In this document: piece by piece, positions 24,953-32,607 of the stretch
Layout: each line of letters opens with the position of its first letter
Position numbering within the stretch: the stretch's first letter is position 1
Origin: Coriobacteriaceae bacterium AF08-21
GTDB lineage: Bacteria > Actinomycetota > Coriobacteriia > Coriobacteriales > Coriobacteriaceae
Direction of reading: 5' to 3'
Assembly: GCA_027687465.1 (NCBI GenBank)
Contig: JAQCQR010000020.1
Location: 1 to 43,118 of the forward strand
DNA length: 43,118 nt
The notes under the pieces: model-generated
What the model was told of the DNA's origin: nothing
The model's database searches: none
Seen by the model: only the letters and a program-made list of their open reading frames with translations
Program-made: the position numbers and the translations under genes

Positions 24953-25033
24953 CGGTATTTTTGTAGCTATAAGCTCATTTAAAGCTCGGTATTTTTGTAT
25001 TATTAGATATATCTGAAGGTCGGTATTTTTGTA
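24953..25033. repeat. Phased direct repeats (34-bp period) before the second ATPase gene
   Basis: CGGTATTTTTGTA occurs identically at 24953-24965, 24987-24999 and 25021-25033, exactly 34 bp apart. A weak fourth match (8 of 13) is at 24919. The linkers between copies are AT-rich and not conserved. The last copy ends 32 bases before the ATPase start codon. Confidence 0.85.
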
Positions 25034-25065
25034 AACTAGCACGTAAATTATGCTGAGGTGAGATT

Positions 25066-26436
25066 ATGTTTAAACGGAAGGCATATGATCGTCTGCAGGA
25101 GTGGAAAGAACGCTCGCAAGGGCGCACTGCGGTGCTTATTGAGGGTGCAAGACGCGTTGGCAAAACGACGCTCGTCAAGTGCTTCGCGCAAAATGAATAC
25201 AAGGATTATCTGTACATTGACTTTTCGGCTGCTAGCAAAGCCACGCTCGATATATTTCTGAACCATCGTGAAGATGTCGATCTTTTTTTACGCATGCTTC
25301 AGCTGCAGTATGGTAAGGCCCTCGAACCGAGAGAGTCGCTGGTCATTTTTGATGAAGTGCAGCGGTTTCCCATCGCGCGCGAATACATAAAGCATCTTGT
25401 AGAAGACGGCAGATTTGATTACATCGAGACAGGCTCTCTTGTCTCCATCAAAAAGAATGTCGATAGCATTGTCATACCGTCAGAGGAAGAAAGAATCCCT
25501 CTCGAGCCCCTCGATTTTGAGGAGTATCTTTGGGCGACCGGAAAAGATCTTTATGCAGAAGAGATCCGTAAAGCGCGCGAATCTCGGACCGCGCTTCCGG
25601 ACGGCGTTCATGCGACGTGCATGAGATTATTTGATGAGTATATGCTTGTCGGTGGTATGCCTCAGTCGGTCGACTCCTTTGTGGCAGAGAATGATTTTAG
25701 AGGATGCGACAGGGTTAAACGGCAGATTATCGCACTGTACAGGGAGGACATTGCCAAGTTTGGAGGTTCGGACGCTAGACGTGCGCGGGCGGTTTATGAC
25801 GATATTCCGGGTCAATTATCTGCGGCAAATAAACGGTTCAAATTTGACAGCTTGGAGAAGGGGTCCCGTTTTGAGACATATGAGTCGGCGTTAATCTGGC
25901 TTGAGGATGCGCGACTGATTAACCGTTGCTATTTATGCAGTGATCCGAGCGTGGGTTACCGACTGCACGAGGACGCGTCTTCGCTTAAATGCTATATGGC
26001 GGACACGGGACTGCTCGTGAGCTTGGCGTTTGATGATGGTCCGGACCTTATGGATGTTCATAGAGACATTCAATTTGGAAGAATTTCAATTAATAAAGGA
26101 ATGCTAATCGAGAACATCGTGGCGCAGCAGCTTAAGAGTCTGGGGCATTCGCTTTTTTATTACAGCTGGCAGGAGCCTTCCAAAACAGAGGGGAGTCGGC
26201 CCAGAACGCGTGAAATTGATTTTCTTGTTTCGCGCGGCTTTGAAGACGCGGCTGGAAAACCGCGGGTCACTCCTGTTGAAGTTAAATCTTCCAAATCGTA
26301 TTCAACAATCTCGCTTGACGATTTCGGCAGACGATTCGAACGACGAGTCGGAGAAGAGATAGTTCTTCACCCAAAACAGCTCAGGGCTGAAGGGCATAGG
26401 ATATATCTACCTCTGTATATGACGATCTTTATCTGA
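25066..26436 (+). CDS. AAA_14/DUF4143 ATPase, second copy
   Basis: A 456-aa protein. Walker A is GARRVGKTT (27-35), Walker B LVIFDEVQRF near 105, and sensor-like YIETGSLVS follows. The DUF4143 middle part includes FEEYLWATGKD and MLVGGMPQSVDSF. The C-terminal nuclease-like core is REIDFLVSRG and TPVEVKSSKSYS. It belongs to the same broad family as the gene at 21425 but to a clearly different subgroup, with little identity outside the motifs. GAGGTGA precedes ATG 25066. AT content is higher than in the sugar genes, suggesting transfer. Biochemical role unknown. Confidence 0.85.
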   Translation: MFKRKAYDRLQEWKERSQGRTAVLIEGARRVGKTTLVKCFAQNEYKDYLYIDFSAASKATLDIFLNHREDVDLFLRMLQLQYGKALEPRESLVIFDEVQRFPIAREYIKHLVEDGRFDYIETGSLVSIKKNVDSIVIPSEEERIPLEPLDFEEYLWATGKDLYAEEIRKARESRTALPDGVHATCMRLFDEYMLVGGMPQSVDSFVAENDFRGCDRVKRQIIALYREDIAKFGGSDARRARAVYDDIPGQLSAANKRFKFDSLEKGSRFETYESALIWLEDARLINRCYLCSDPSVGYRLHEDASSLKCYMADTGLLVSLAFDDGPDLMDVHRDIQFGRISINKGMLIENIVAQQLKSLGHSLFYYSWQEPSKTEGSRPRTREIDFLVSRGFEDAAGKPRVTPVEVKSSKSYSTISLDDFGRRFERRVGEEIVLHPKQLRAEGHRIYLPLYMTIFI

Positions 26437-26447
26437 TCGACGGCATG

Positions 26448-26478
26448 CGGTCCTGTGGCTCATTGAACCGCAGGACCG
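26448..26478 (+). terminator. Hairpin after the second ATPase gene
   Basis: CGGTCCTGTGG pairs with CCGCAGGACCG (one G-U) around a 9-base loop, 12 bases after the stop. No clear T tract follows, so termination is likely but not certain. From 26479 to 26706 I find no supported gene. Confidence 0.55.
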
Positions 26479-26706
26479 TGTATCGTTGGGAGTTTATTGT
26501 GATAATGCGCGCAAGCTAAGCCGGGGATCGAGTTTTCGGGATATGTCGGTGAAGTTCCGTCACCGCGGACTGGGTGTTCGTGCGCCCGACGAGGTCGTTG
26601 CGTGCCTAGAAGCCCCGAGCTCCAGAAGCCGTACGCTTGTTTCGGGCGTGCTGGTCGAATGCTCCAGCGTGAAAGACCTACGGGTGTAGCTTGCTCGGCC
26701 TGTTTG

Positions 26707-27003
26707 TCTCGATCTGTAACAGCTAGGACTGAAAAACTCGGCTACGTGTTACAGGTTGAGATTTTTCGGCTAGGTCTAATCTATTCATCTCGATCTGTAA
26801 CAGGTGGGGGCGAAATAACCGGCTAACTGTTATAGATTGAGATTGAGAGGATTGGCCGGTACGTTTGTCTCAATCTGTAACAGGTAGACGCCCAAAACCG
26901 GGTTTAGTGTTACAGATCGAGACAATTCGGCCCGGCCCACCCCGTTCATCTCGATCTGTAACAGTTAGGACTGGAAAGCTCGGCTAGATGTTACAGATCG
27001 AGA
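26707..27003. repeat. Array of eight 15-bp repeats in alternating orientation
   Basis: The 15-mer TCTCGATCTGTAACA and its reverse complement alternate eight times, starting at 26707, 26747, 26788, 26828, 26868, 26908, 26949 and 26989. Spacing is 40 or 41 bases throughout, leaving seven spacers of 25-26 bases. Read as hairpins, this is four units of exactly 55 bases. The last two units have perfect or near-perfect arms; earlier ones carry one to three changes. Spacers 1 and 7 are alike (20 of 25 bases), so this is not a CRISPR. No cas genes and no ORF cover it. Confidence 0.9.
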
Positions 27004-27025
27004 CAAACGGCTCCTGACCAGCCCA

Positions 27026-27073
27026 AAAACAAAAAGACCGGGGGCGGCGCGCCGTGTGACGTGCCGCCCCCGG
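27026..27073 (-). terminator. Terminator of lacG
   Basis: On the minus strand CCGGGGGCGGC pairs with GCCGCCCCCGG (11 bp perfect), followed by TCTTTTTGTTTTT. Confidence 0.88.
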
Positions 27074-27128
27074 CTGAGAAATGGGGGACAGGATATGTGA
27101 GCGGAGCAATTTTGCTCGCCGCAAGCCG

Positions 27129-28568
27129 CTAGTCCAGACGACGAGTCTCCGCCACGTGCTTGTACCAGTAGGCGCTTGCCTTGGGCGTGCGCTTCTGGGT
27201 TTCAAAGTCTACGTAGAAGAAGCCATAGCGCTTGTTGTAGCCGTTGGTCCAGGAGAACTGATCCTGCAGGCTCCACAGGAAGTAGCCGCCCACGTTGACG
27301 CCCACCTCCATGGCCTTGAGCAGCCAGCGCAGGTGCTGCTCGATGTAGTCGATGCGCGGCTGGTCGTCCACAAAACCGTCCTTGTAGGGGTCCTTGTAGC
27401 CCATGCCGTTCTCGGTGATGAAGATCTGCTTGTAGTTGGGATAGCGCTGCTTAATGTAGACGAGCAGATCGAACAGGCCCTCGGGATAGATGATCCAGTC
27501 CCAGTCGGTGGTGGGGATGCCGGGCTTGTTCACATGCTCGCCAATACCCTTGACGCGCCAGCGGCCGGTGCCCTTCTCGCCCGTACCGTTGTGGTGCAGG
27601 TCGTTCTCGCCATCGTAAGCCTTGAGGAAGCGGCATTGGTAGTTGTTAACGCCCAAGTAGTCGTTGTAGAGCGCTGCCTCGCGCATAATCTCGAGGTCAT
27701 CATCCAGAATCTCGATGGCACCGCCCGAGATGGCAGCCAAGCGGTTGGCGCACTCGAGGGTGTCGGGCGCGTAGTCGCCGCGGAAGGTGGCGTCGAGCAA
27801 AAACTGGTTCTGCAGCACGTGCTCGTTGTTGGCGGCCTTGATGTCGGCGAGGTCGTTCTCGTTGAGTGGGTACTTAAACTCCAGCGACTGGATGACGCCG
27901 ATCTTGCCTTTAAAGCCGCCGTTGTGGAAAGCCAGCACGGCCTTGGCGTGGGCGAGCATCATGTTGTGCTCGCACTGGAAGGCCTCGGCAAGATGCGCCT
28001 TGACGCCACCGGGGAAGGTACCCTCGATGTAGGTGTTGGAGGCGTCGGCCCAAATCTCGTTAAAGGTGAACCAGTAGGTTACCTGGTCGGCGTACTCCTT
28101 AAAGCAGAAGGTGGCAAAGTCCACAAAGGCGTCGATGGTCTCGCGGTTGAGGAAGTCGCCCTTCTCAAAGAGGGGCAGCGGCGTGTCAAAGTGATGCAGC
28201 GTGACAAACGGCTCAACGTGGTGCTTGTGGCACTCGGCGAAGAGGTCGTGGTAGAACTGCACGCCCTCGGGGTTTACCTTGCCGGTGCCCTCGGGGAAGA
28301 TACGGCTCCAGGCGATGGAGAGGCGGATGCCGTTGATGCCGAACTCCTCGCACAGCTCCAAATCGACGGGGTACTGGTTGTAGAAGTCCGAAGCGGGATC
28401 GGGGGAGAAACGGCCCTGGGCCTCCAGGAAGTCGTCCCAGGCAACCTTGCCCTTACCGTGGGTGCGGGTCTCGCCCTCTACCTGGTAGGCAGCGGTGGCG
28501 CCGCCAAAGACAAAGTCCTCGGGAAACTGCGCGGGCGGGTTGGTGACGCTGGCGGGATTAACGGACAT
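27129..28568 (-). CDS. lacG: 6-phospho-beta-galactosidase
   Basis: Splits lactose-6'-phosphate into galactose-6-phosphate and glucose. The 479-aa glycoside hydrolase family 1 protein closely follows LacG: FVFGGATAAYQVEGETRTHGKGKVAWDDFL, SDFYNQYPVDLELCEEFGINGIRLSIAWSRI. The acid/base is Glu171 (TFNEI) and the nucleophile Glu386 (ITENG). The phosphate-binding loop near 439-448 keeps Ser439, Lys446 and Tyr448, the residues that mark phospho-galactosidases rather than plain beta-glucosidases. It is the second gene after lacE on the minus strand. Confidence 0.92.
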   Translation of the reverse strand: MSVNPASVTNPPAQFPEDFVFGGATAAYQVEGETRTHGKGKVAWDDFLEAQGRFSPDPASDFYNQYPVDLELCEEFGINGIRLSIAWSRIFPEGTGKVNPEGVQFYHDLFAECHKHHVEPFVTLHHFDTPLPLFEKGDFLNRETIDAFVDFATFCFKEYADQVTYWFTFNEIWADASNTYIEGTFPGGVKAHLAEAFQCEHNMMLAHAKAVLAFHNGGFKGKIGVIQSLEFKYPLNENDLADIKAANNEHVLQNQFLLDATFRGDYAPDTLECANRLAAISGGAIEILDDDLEIMREAALYNDYLGVNNYQCRFLKAYDGENDLHHNGTGEKGTGRWRVKGIGEHVNKPGIPTTDWDWIIYPEGLFDLLVYIKQRYPNYKQIFITENGMGYKDPYKDGFVDDQPRIDYIEQHLRWLLKAMEVGVNVGGYFLWSLQDQFSWTNGYNKRYGFFYVDFETQKRTPKASAYWYKHVAETRRLD

Positions 28569-28591
28569 GATGATCCAATCGTTTAAATCGA

Positions 28592-28625
28592 AGGGCCAGC
28601 CGGTCTTGGATAGTCGGCTGGCCCT
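28592..28625 (-). repeat. Hairpin between lacE and lacG
   Basis: A perfect 11-bp stem (AGGGCCAGCCG with CGGCTGGCCCT) stands in the 66-base gap between the two genes. The minus-strand tail is not T-rich, so it more likely tunes the lacE to lacG ratio or mRNA stability than stops transcription. Confidence 0.55.
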
Positions 28626-28634
28626 GGGCGTTAC

Positions 28635-30410
28635 TTACTTCGATAGTTGCTCGGAGACGAAGGCGAGAGACTTGTCGCCGTTCTGGGAGAGCTCGATGTA
28701 CTGCTTGCCGCGGCAGGCGACGCACTTGTTGCCCACGCGTTCGCAGTCTTTCTGCAGGTCGGCCAGGTAGCTTGCGGCCTGCGGGGCCAGGACGACTAGG
28801 TCAAAGTCGGGGAGCATGTCGACGTGGTTGCCATAGGCCTCGGCAGCGGTTTCGAGGTTAATACCGCGCTCCTTGGCAGCCTTGGCCAGTGCGTTGGCGA
28901 GCAGGCCCGAAGTGCCACCGCCCTGGCAGAGCACGAGTACGCGCTTGCCGTTGAGGTCGCTGGTGGACGTTGCCTCGGCAGCGGGTGCTGCAGAAGCGGC
29001 AGGGGCGTCGGCCTTCACGGCCTCGGCAGCAGCGCCGGCGGCAACGCTCTTGGCATCGGCCTTGCCCTGGAAGGCGTCGTTGAGCTTGGCGGCCTTCTCG
29101 GCGTTCTTGGCGGCGAGCTCCTCCTGGGAGATCTCGGCCTCCTCGGCGCACTTCTGGGCGTCATAGGCACGGAAGAACGGATAGTACAGGACAAAGTCGA
29201 CGATCAGGATGAGGGCGAGCATCACAAAGGCGAGCGGCTGGAAGCCCAAGCCCATGATGGTGCCGATGGGGCCGGGGACGGTCCAGGGCAGGGTGTACAT
29301 AAAGCCGTTCATGCCCAAGAAGTCGATAAAGATCTTGAGGATCCAGATGTTGGCGATCGGGGCAAAAACAAACGGGACAAAGAAGACGGGGTTGAGCACG
29401 ATAGGCGCGGCGAACAGCAGCGGCTCGTTGACGGCAAAGCACACGGGGACGATGGCTGCCTTACCAACGGCGCGCATCTCCTGAGACTTGGCCAGGAAGC
29501 AGAACATGAAGACCAGGACGAGCGTGGCGCCGGTGCCGCCCATGCAGACGACGAAGTACTGGGCACCCTGGGTCAGGACAGCGGAAGCGTGCTGGCCAGC
29601 TTGGAACGCAGCCAGGTTGTCGGTCATGTTGGCAACGAGAGCGGCGGCGATGGCGGGCTCGACGATCGAGGGGCCGTGGACGCCGACGAACCAGAAGAGG
29701 CTCATGGCACCGTAGATCACAGCGAGGCCGATGTAGCCGTCGGCGGCGGTGAACAGGGGCTGGAACACCTGGATGACGCCCTGGGCAAAGCAGAAGCCAA
29801 AGGCAGCGCGGAAGACGATGTCAAAGACCCAAAAGGCGGTGATGCAGACGGAGAAGGGGATGATGTCCTTAAAGGTCTGCGAAATGTTGGGCGGAACCTG
29901 CTCGGGCATCTTGACGGTGATGTTGCGCTTAATGAAGAACTTGTAGATGATGCCGGTCACAAACGCAGCGATGAAGGCGGTCAGCAAGCCCTTGGAACCA
30001 AGGTAGGTGGTGTTGAAGCCGCTGGCGGCGTCCGTGGCGATCGTGTCGCTCGAAAGGAGCAAGAAGCCGATGATGGCCGCGCACATGCACGAGATAAAGT
30101 TGATCTGGTTGTTCTTGGGCAGATCACGGTTCTGGGCGTCGGCGAAGTGCTTGGCCGTGGTGGCGGCGCAGGCGATGGCCAGGATGCCCATGGAGTAGTT
30201 GTAACACTTCCACAGGGCGTTGTTGATGTCATCGGGCCAGTAGAAACCCCAGATGTTGGGGACCGAGGCTACCAGGCAGAAGATGGACGAGAAGATGATG
30301 ATGGGGATGACGGAGATAAAGCCGTCGCGGATCGCCTTGAGGTACTTGTTGCGGGCGATCGCGTTGAAAAAGGGTTGGCCCTTTTCGATGATGGCGATGA
30401 GTTGCTCCAT
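28635..30410 (-). CDS. lacE: Lactose-specific PTS IICB component
   Basis: Transports lactose and phosphorylates it at the galactose moiety. The 591-aa protein has an N-terminal IIC domain of the lactose/cellobiose family (about 1-420) with many membrane helices and VNEPLLFAAPIVLNP. An Ala-rich linker of about 60 residues (to about 480) joins it to the IIB domain, whose phospho-cysteine is Cys495 in VLVLCQGGGTSGLLA. The Ala-rich linker is longer and more low-complexity than I would expect. It is divergent from a LacI regulator; its IIA (lacF) lies at 31985, on the other side of that regulator. Confidence 0.9.
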   Translation of the reverse strand: MEQLIAIIEKGQPFFNAIARNKYLKAIRDGFISVIPIIIFSSIFCLVASVPNIWGFYWPDDINNALWKCYNYSMGILAIACAATTAKHFADAQNRDLPKNNQINFISCMCAAIIGFLLLSSDTIATDAASGFNTTYLGSKGLLTAFIAAFVTGIIYKFFIKRNITVKMPEQVPPNISQTFKDIIPFSVCITAFWVFDIVFRAAFGFCFAQGVIQVFQPLFTAADGYIGLAVIYGAMSLFWFVGVHGPSIVEPAIAAALVANMTDNLAAFQAGQHASAVLTQGAQYFVVCMGGTGATLVLVFMFCFLAKSQEMRAVGKAAIVPVCFAVNEPLLFAAPIVLNPVFFVPFVFAPIANIWILKIFIDFLGMNGFMYTLPWTVPGPIGTIMGLGFQPLAFVMLALILIVDFVLYYPFFRAYDAQKCAEEAEISQEELAAKNAEKAAKLNDAFQGKADAKSVAAGAAAEAVKADAPAASAAPAAEATSTSDLNGKRVLVLCQGGGTSGLLANALAKAAKERGINLETAAEAYGNHVDMLPDFDLVVLAPQAASYLADLQKDCERVGNKCVACRGKQYIELSQNGDKSLAFVSEQLSK

Positions 30411-30451
30411 GCAAAGCTCCTAAGAGTCGGTGGGTTAGCAACGATGGTAGC

Positions 30452-30491
30452 TTTTGGCGTTCGGTTGCCAAAATGTTGACGTTGCCATTTT
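30452..30491 (-). promoter_or_regulatory. Operator region at lacE
   Basis: TTTTGGC (30452-30458) and GCCAAAA (30467-30473) form an inverted pair; AAAATGTTGACGTTGCCATTTT (30470-30491) overlaps it. The core AATGTTRACGTTGCCATT recurs inverted at 30592-30610. A 13-base palindrome GAACCAGTGGTTC lies at 30511-30523. LacI-type sites controlling lacE are likely. Confidence 0.55.
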
Positions 30492-30590
30492 GCGACACAA
30501 AAAAAGACGCGAACCAGTGGTTCCTGTGCCTGCGAACCATCGATTCCTTACGCGTAAACGTTTGAGCCGCCCGGTGGCTCTGTGGTTGCG

Positions 30591-30614
30591 CAATGGCAAC
30601 GTTAACATTTGGGC
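30591..30614 (+). promoter_or_regulatory. Second lac operator, inverted copy
   Basis: CAATGGCAACGTTAACATTT within 30591-30610 is the reverse complement of the site at 30470-30491 with two or three differences. The pair, about 120 bases apart between lacE and the regulator, could allow looping by one LacI tetramer. Confidence 0.55.
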
Positions 30615-30644
30615 GACAAAAGCCGTTCGGGGAAGCAAGATTGT

Positions 30645-30655
30645 CGGTGAACGGT
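30645..30655. promoter_or_regulatory. CGGTGAACGGT site before the lac regulator
   Basis: An exact copy of the 11-mer at 8415 in the aga promoter. A looser copy, TGGTAAACGTA, follows at 30666. Confidence 0.5.
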
Positions 30656-30766
30656 AGGTTTTGGGTGGTAAACGTATTGTGGGGGAGGTGTTGGATATAC
30701 TTGAAGGCGTTCATTTGACTGCGTAGGGTGCCGCCAATGGCATCGTTGACATAGAAAGATCGACCT

Positions 30767-31771
30767 ATGGCCGCTGTTAAAAAATCGGTTTCCGTTAAGG
30801 ACGTGGCGCGTCTCGCGGGCGTCTCGGAGCAGACGGTCTCGCGCACCGTGCACGATTCGCCCAGCGTGCGCCCCGAGACCAAGGAGCGCGTGCGTGCCGC
30901 CATGCGCGAGCTGGGGTATCGACCCAATTTTGCCGGTCGATCGCTGCGCCGCGGCAAGTTTAAGACCGTCGGCGTCGCCATGTTCAACATTACCGGCACC
31001 GGCAACCTCGACCGCATGGAGGGCTTTGCCGCCGCGGCCGACAAACATGGCTATGCCATCACCCTAACTAAAGTAGACGGGCATCCGTATACCCTCGAGA
31101 GTGCATCGTCGCGCATGAGCGCGCTGCCGGTGGATGGCATGGTTGTGATCATGAATCGCATGCCGGCGGACTTTGGCACCTTCGAGCCGCTGCCCGGCAT
31201 GCAGACGGTGCTCGTTACCATGCTGGAGCACCCGCTCTGTTCAACGGTCGATAACGACCAGTTCGATTGCTCGCGCCAGGTGGTCGAGTACTTGTTGGAG
31301 CAGGGGCACAAGACCGTGCACTTTATCTCATGCCCCGAGCGCTCGCTTTCGGGCATGCAGCGCGAGGAAGGCTGGCGTGAGACACTGCGCGCACATGGTA
31401 TTGAGCCGCCGCGACTCGTCCGTGGCGATTGGACGGCACAGAGCGGATATGCTGCCGGTCAGGCTCTAGCGTACGATCCGACCTGTACCGCCATCTATGC
31501 TTCCAACGATGCCATGGCCTACGGCTGCATTCGCGGGCTCGAGTCGCGCGGGAAACGCGTGCCCCAGGACGTGAGCGTAGTGGGTGTTGACGACAGCCTG
31601 GGCGACATCGTGCCCGACCGTCGCCTGACCACGGTGCGCTTTAACAACAGGCGTGTCGGCATGTGGGCGGTCGACAAGATCGCCGGTGCCGAGGGGGTTG
31701 CGTCTGGCGTGGAGCACATGCTGATCCCCGGCGTGCTCGTAGAGGGCGATACGGTGCGCGATGTACGCTAG
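30767..31771 (+). CDS. LacI family regulator of the lactose genes
   Basis: A 334-aa repressor. The helix-turn-helix and hinge occupy about 8-60 (SVKDVARLAGVSEQTVSRTVHDSPSVRPETKERVRAAMRELGYRPNFAGRSLRRG). The sugar-binding domain follows, with IYASNDAMAYG and VSVVGVDDSLGD, standard for the family. The full length indicates a functional repressor; a free sugar or sugar phosphate is the likely effector. It lies divergent to lacE and upstream of lacF, with candidate operators at 30470 and 30592. The start at ATG 30767 has only a weak ribosome site. It is related to the regulator at 40707. Confidence 0.85.
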   Translation: MAAVKKSVSVKDVARLAGVSEQTVSRTVHDSPSVRPETKERVRAAMRELGYRPNFAGRSLRRGKFKTVGVAMFNITGTGNLDRMEGFAAAADKHGYAITLTKVDGHPYTLESASSRMSALPVDGMVVIMNRMPADFGTFEPLPGMQTVLVTMLEHPLCSTVDNDQFDCSRQVVEYLLEQGHKTVHFISCPERSLSGMQREEGWRETLRAHGIEPPRLVRGDWTAQSGYAAGQALAYDPTCTAIYASNDAMAYGCIRGLESRGKRVPQDVSVVGVDDSLGDIVPDRRLTTVRFNNRRVGMWAVDKIAGAEGVASGVEHMLIPGVLVEGDTVRDVR

Positions 31772-31830
31772 AGGCGGACCTGTTTGGGTTGCCGCTAACT
31801 GTGTTCGATATTGTTCAGATTGGTTTAAAA

Positions 31831-31862
31831 ACCGTTCACGGGCGAAAAATGACCGTTCATAG
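31831..31862. promoter_or_regulatory. Two ACCGTTCA sites before lacF
   Basis: ACCGTTCACGG at 31831-31841 and ACCGTTCATAG at 31852-31862 are 21 bp apart in the same orientation; both are the reverse complement of the CGGTGAACGGT word with one or more changes. A loose lac-operator-like AATGTTAATGTT lies at 31899. Confidence 0.45.
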
Positions 31863-31984
31863 CTTGAAATTACGTTTTGCGCTGTTCTTTTTTGTTTGAA
31901 TGTTAATGTTTCTGCCATACAGAACGCAGCGCGTATGCCCGGACGCGATGCTCTCGATTGGTTCATATGTGAAAGGAACGCAAT

Positions 31985-32323
31985 ATGGCAACCAAAGAAG
32001 AAATCTCGATGGTTGGATTCGAGATTGTCGCATACGCAGGTGACGCCCAGACCGATCTGCTTGCAGCGCTCGATGCTGCTCGCGAGGGTGATTTTGAGAA
32101 GGCCGAACAGCTGCACAAGGATGCCAGCGATGCACTTATCGGCGCCCATGACACGCAGACCAAGCTGCTTTCGCAGGAGGCCGGCGGCGGCGAGATGGAG
32201 ATGACCTTCATCATGGCTCACGCTCAGGACACCCTCATGACCACCATGATTCTGGAGAAGCAGACCCGCTTTACCATCGATGCCTATAAGCGCATCGCCG
32301 CACTCGAAGCTAAGCTCGCCTAA
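31985..32323 (+). CDS. lacF: Lactose-specific PTS IIA component
   Basis: Carries phosphate from HPr to LacE. The 112-aa helical protein has the phospho-His79 in FIMAHAQDTLMTTM and the start EEISMVGFEIVAYAGDAQ of the lactose/cellobiose IIA family. GAAAGGAACGCA precedes ATG 31985. It is separated from lacE by the regulator gene and ends at a strong terminator, so it is its own transcription unit. Length and motifs do not separate lactose from cellobiose specificity; the neighbouring lacG and lacE do. Confidence 0.9.
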   Translation: MATKEEISMVGFEIVAYAGDAQTDLLAALDAAREGDFEKAEQLHKDASDALIGAHDTQTKLLSQEAGGGEMEMTFIMAHAQDTLMTTMILEKQTRFTIDAYKRIAALEAKLA

Positions 32324-32350
32324 CGAGCCCGCACAACTAAGTCCCCTTCC

Positions 32351-32387
32351 AAAAACCCTGCCGCTACCCGCGGCAGGGTTTTTCTGT
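32351..32387 (+). terminator. Intrinsic terminator after lacF
   Basis: AAAAACCCTGCCGC pairs with GCGGCAGGGTTTTT around a short loop, a symmetric stem that would work in both directions. Confidence 0.9.
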
Positions 32388-32396
32388 CCTCCTCCA

Positions 32397-32463
32397 AGTT
32401 GCGGTGGAATAGGGACTGAATAGGGGCTGGCGGGCACAAAACAATCCCTATTCCACCGCAACT
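32397..32463. repeat. 19-bp perfect inverted repeat
   Basis: AGTTGCGGTGGAATAGGGA at 32397-32415 is inverted without mismatch at 32445-32463, with a 29-base loop that also contains a partial copy (GAATAGGGG). Not a terminator: it lies just after one and has no T tract. It looks like an interspersed palindromic element. Confidence 0.75.
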
Positions 32464-32474
32464 CATCCCGAGAT

Positions 32475-32503
32475 AGTCATTGGGGACGTTCTTAAACGAC
32501 TAG
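32475..32503. repeat. REP-like element, single arm
   Basis: AGTCATTGGGGACGTTCTTA starts at 32475, followed by AACGACTAG. CATTGGGGAC repeats once more at about 32504. The same arm, complete with its inverted partner, is at 37397-37450. Confidence 0.55.
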
Positions 32504-32607
32504 GCATTGGGGACAGTCTTGGGGCTTCTGTTCGTCCTCCCGTTCGGTTTTTCGATGGGTGGGTATACTTCCATCCGCAATACAGACCGGACTGAGGAGG
32601 TATCCAA

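Noticed and set aside
26486..26689. 67-codon frame before the alternating repeat array
   Set aside because: No ribosome site and no recognisable motif; a decayed gene is possible but not supported.
26707..27003. CRISPR array
   Set aside because: Repeats are only 15 bases, alternate in orientation, and spacers resemble each other; no cas genes.
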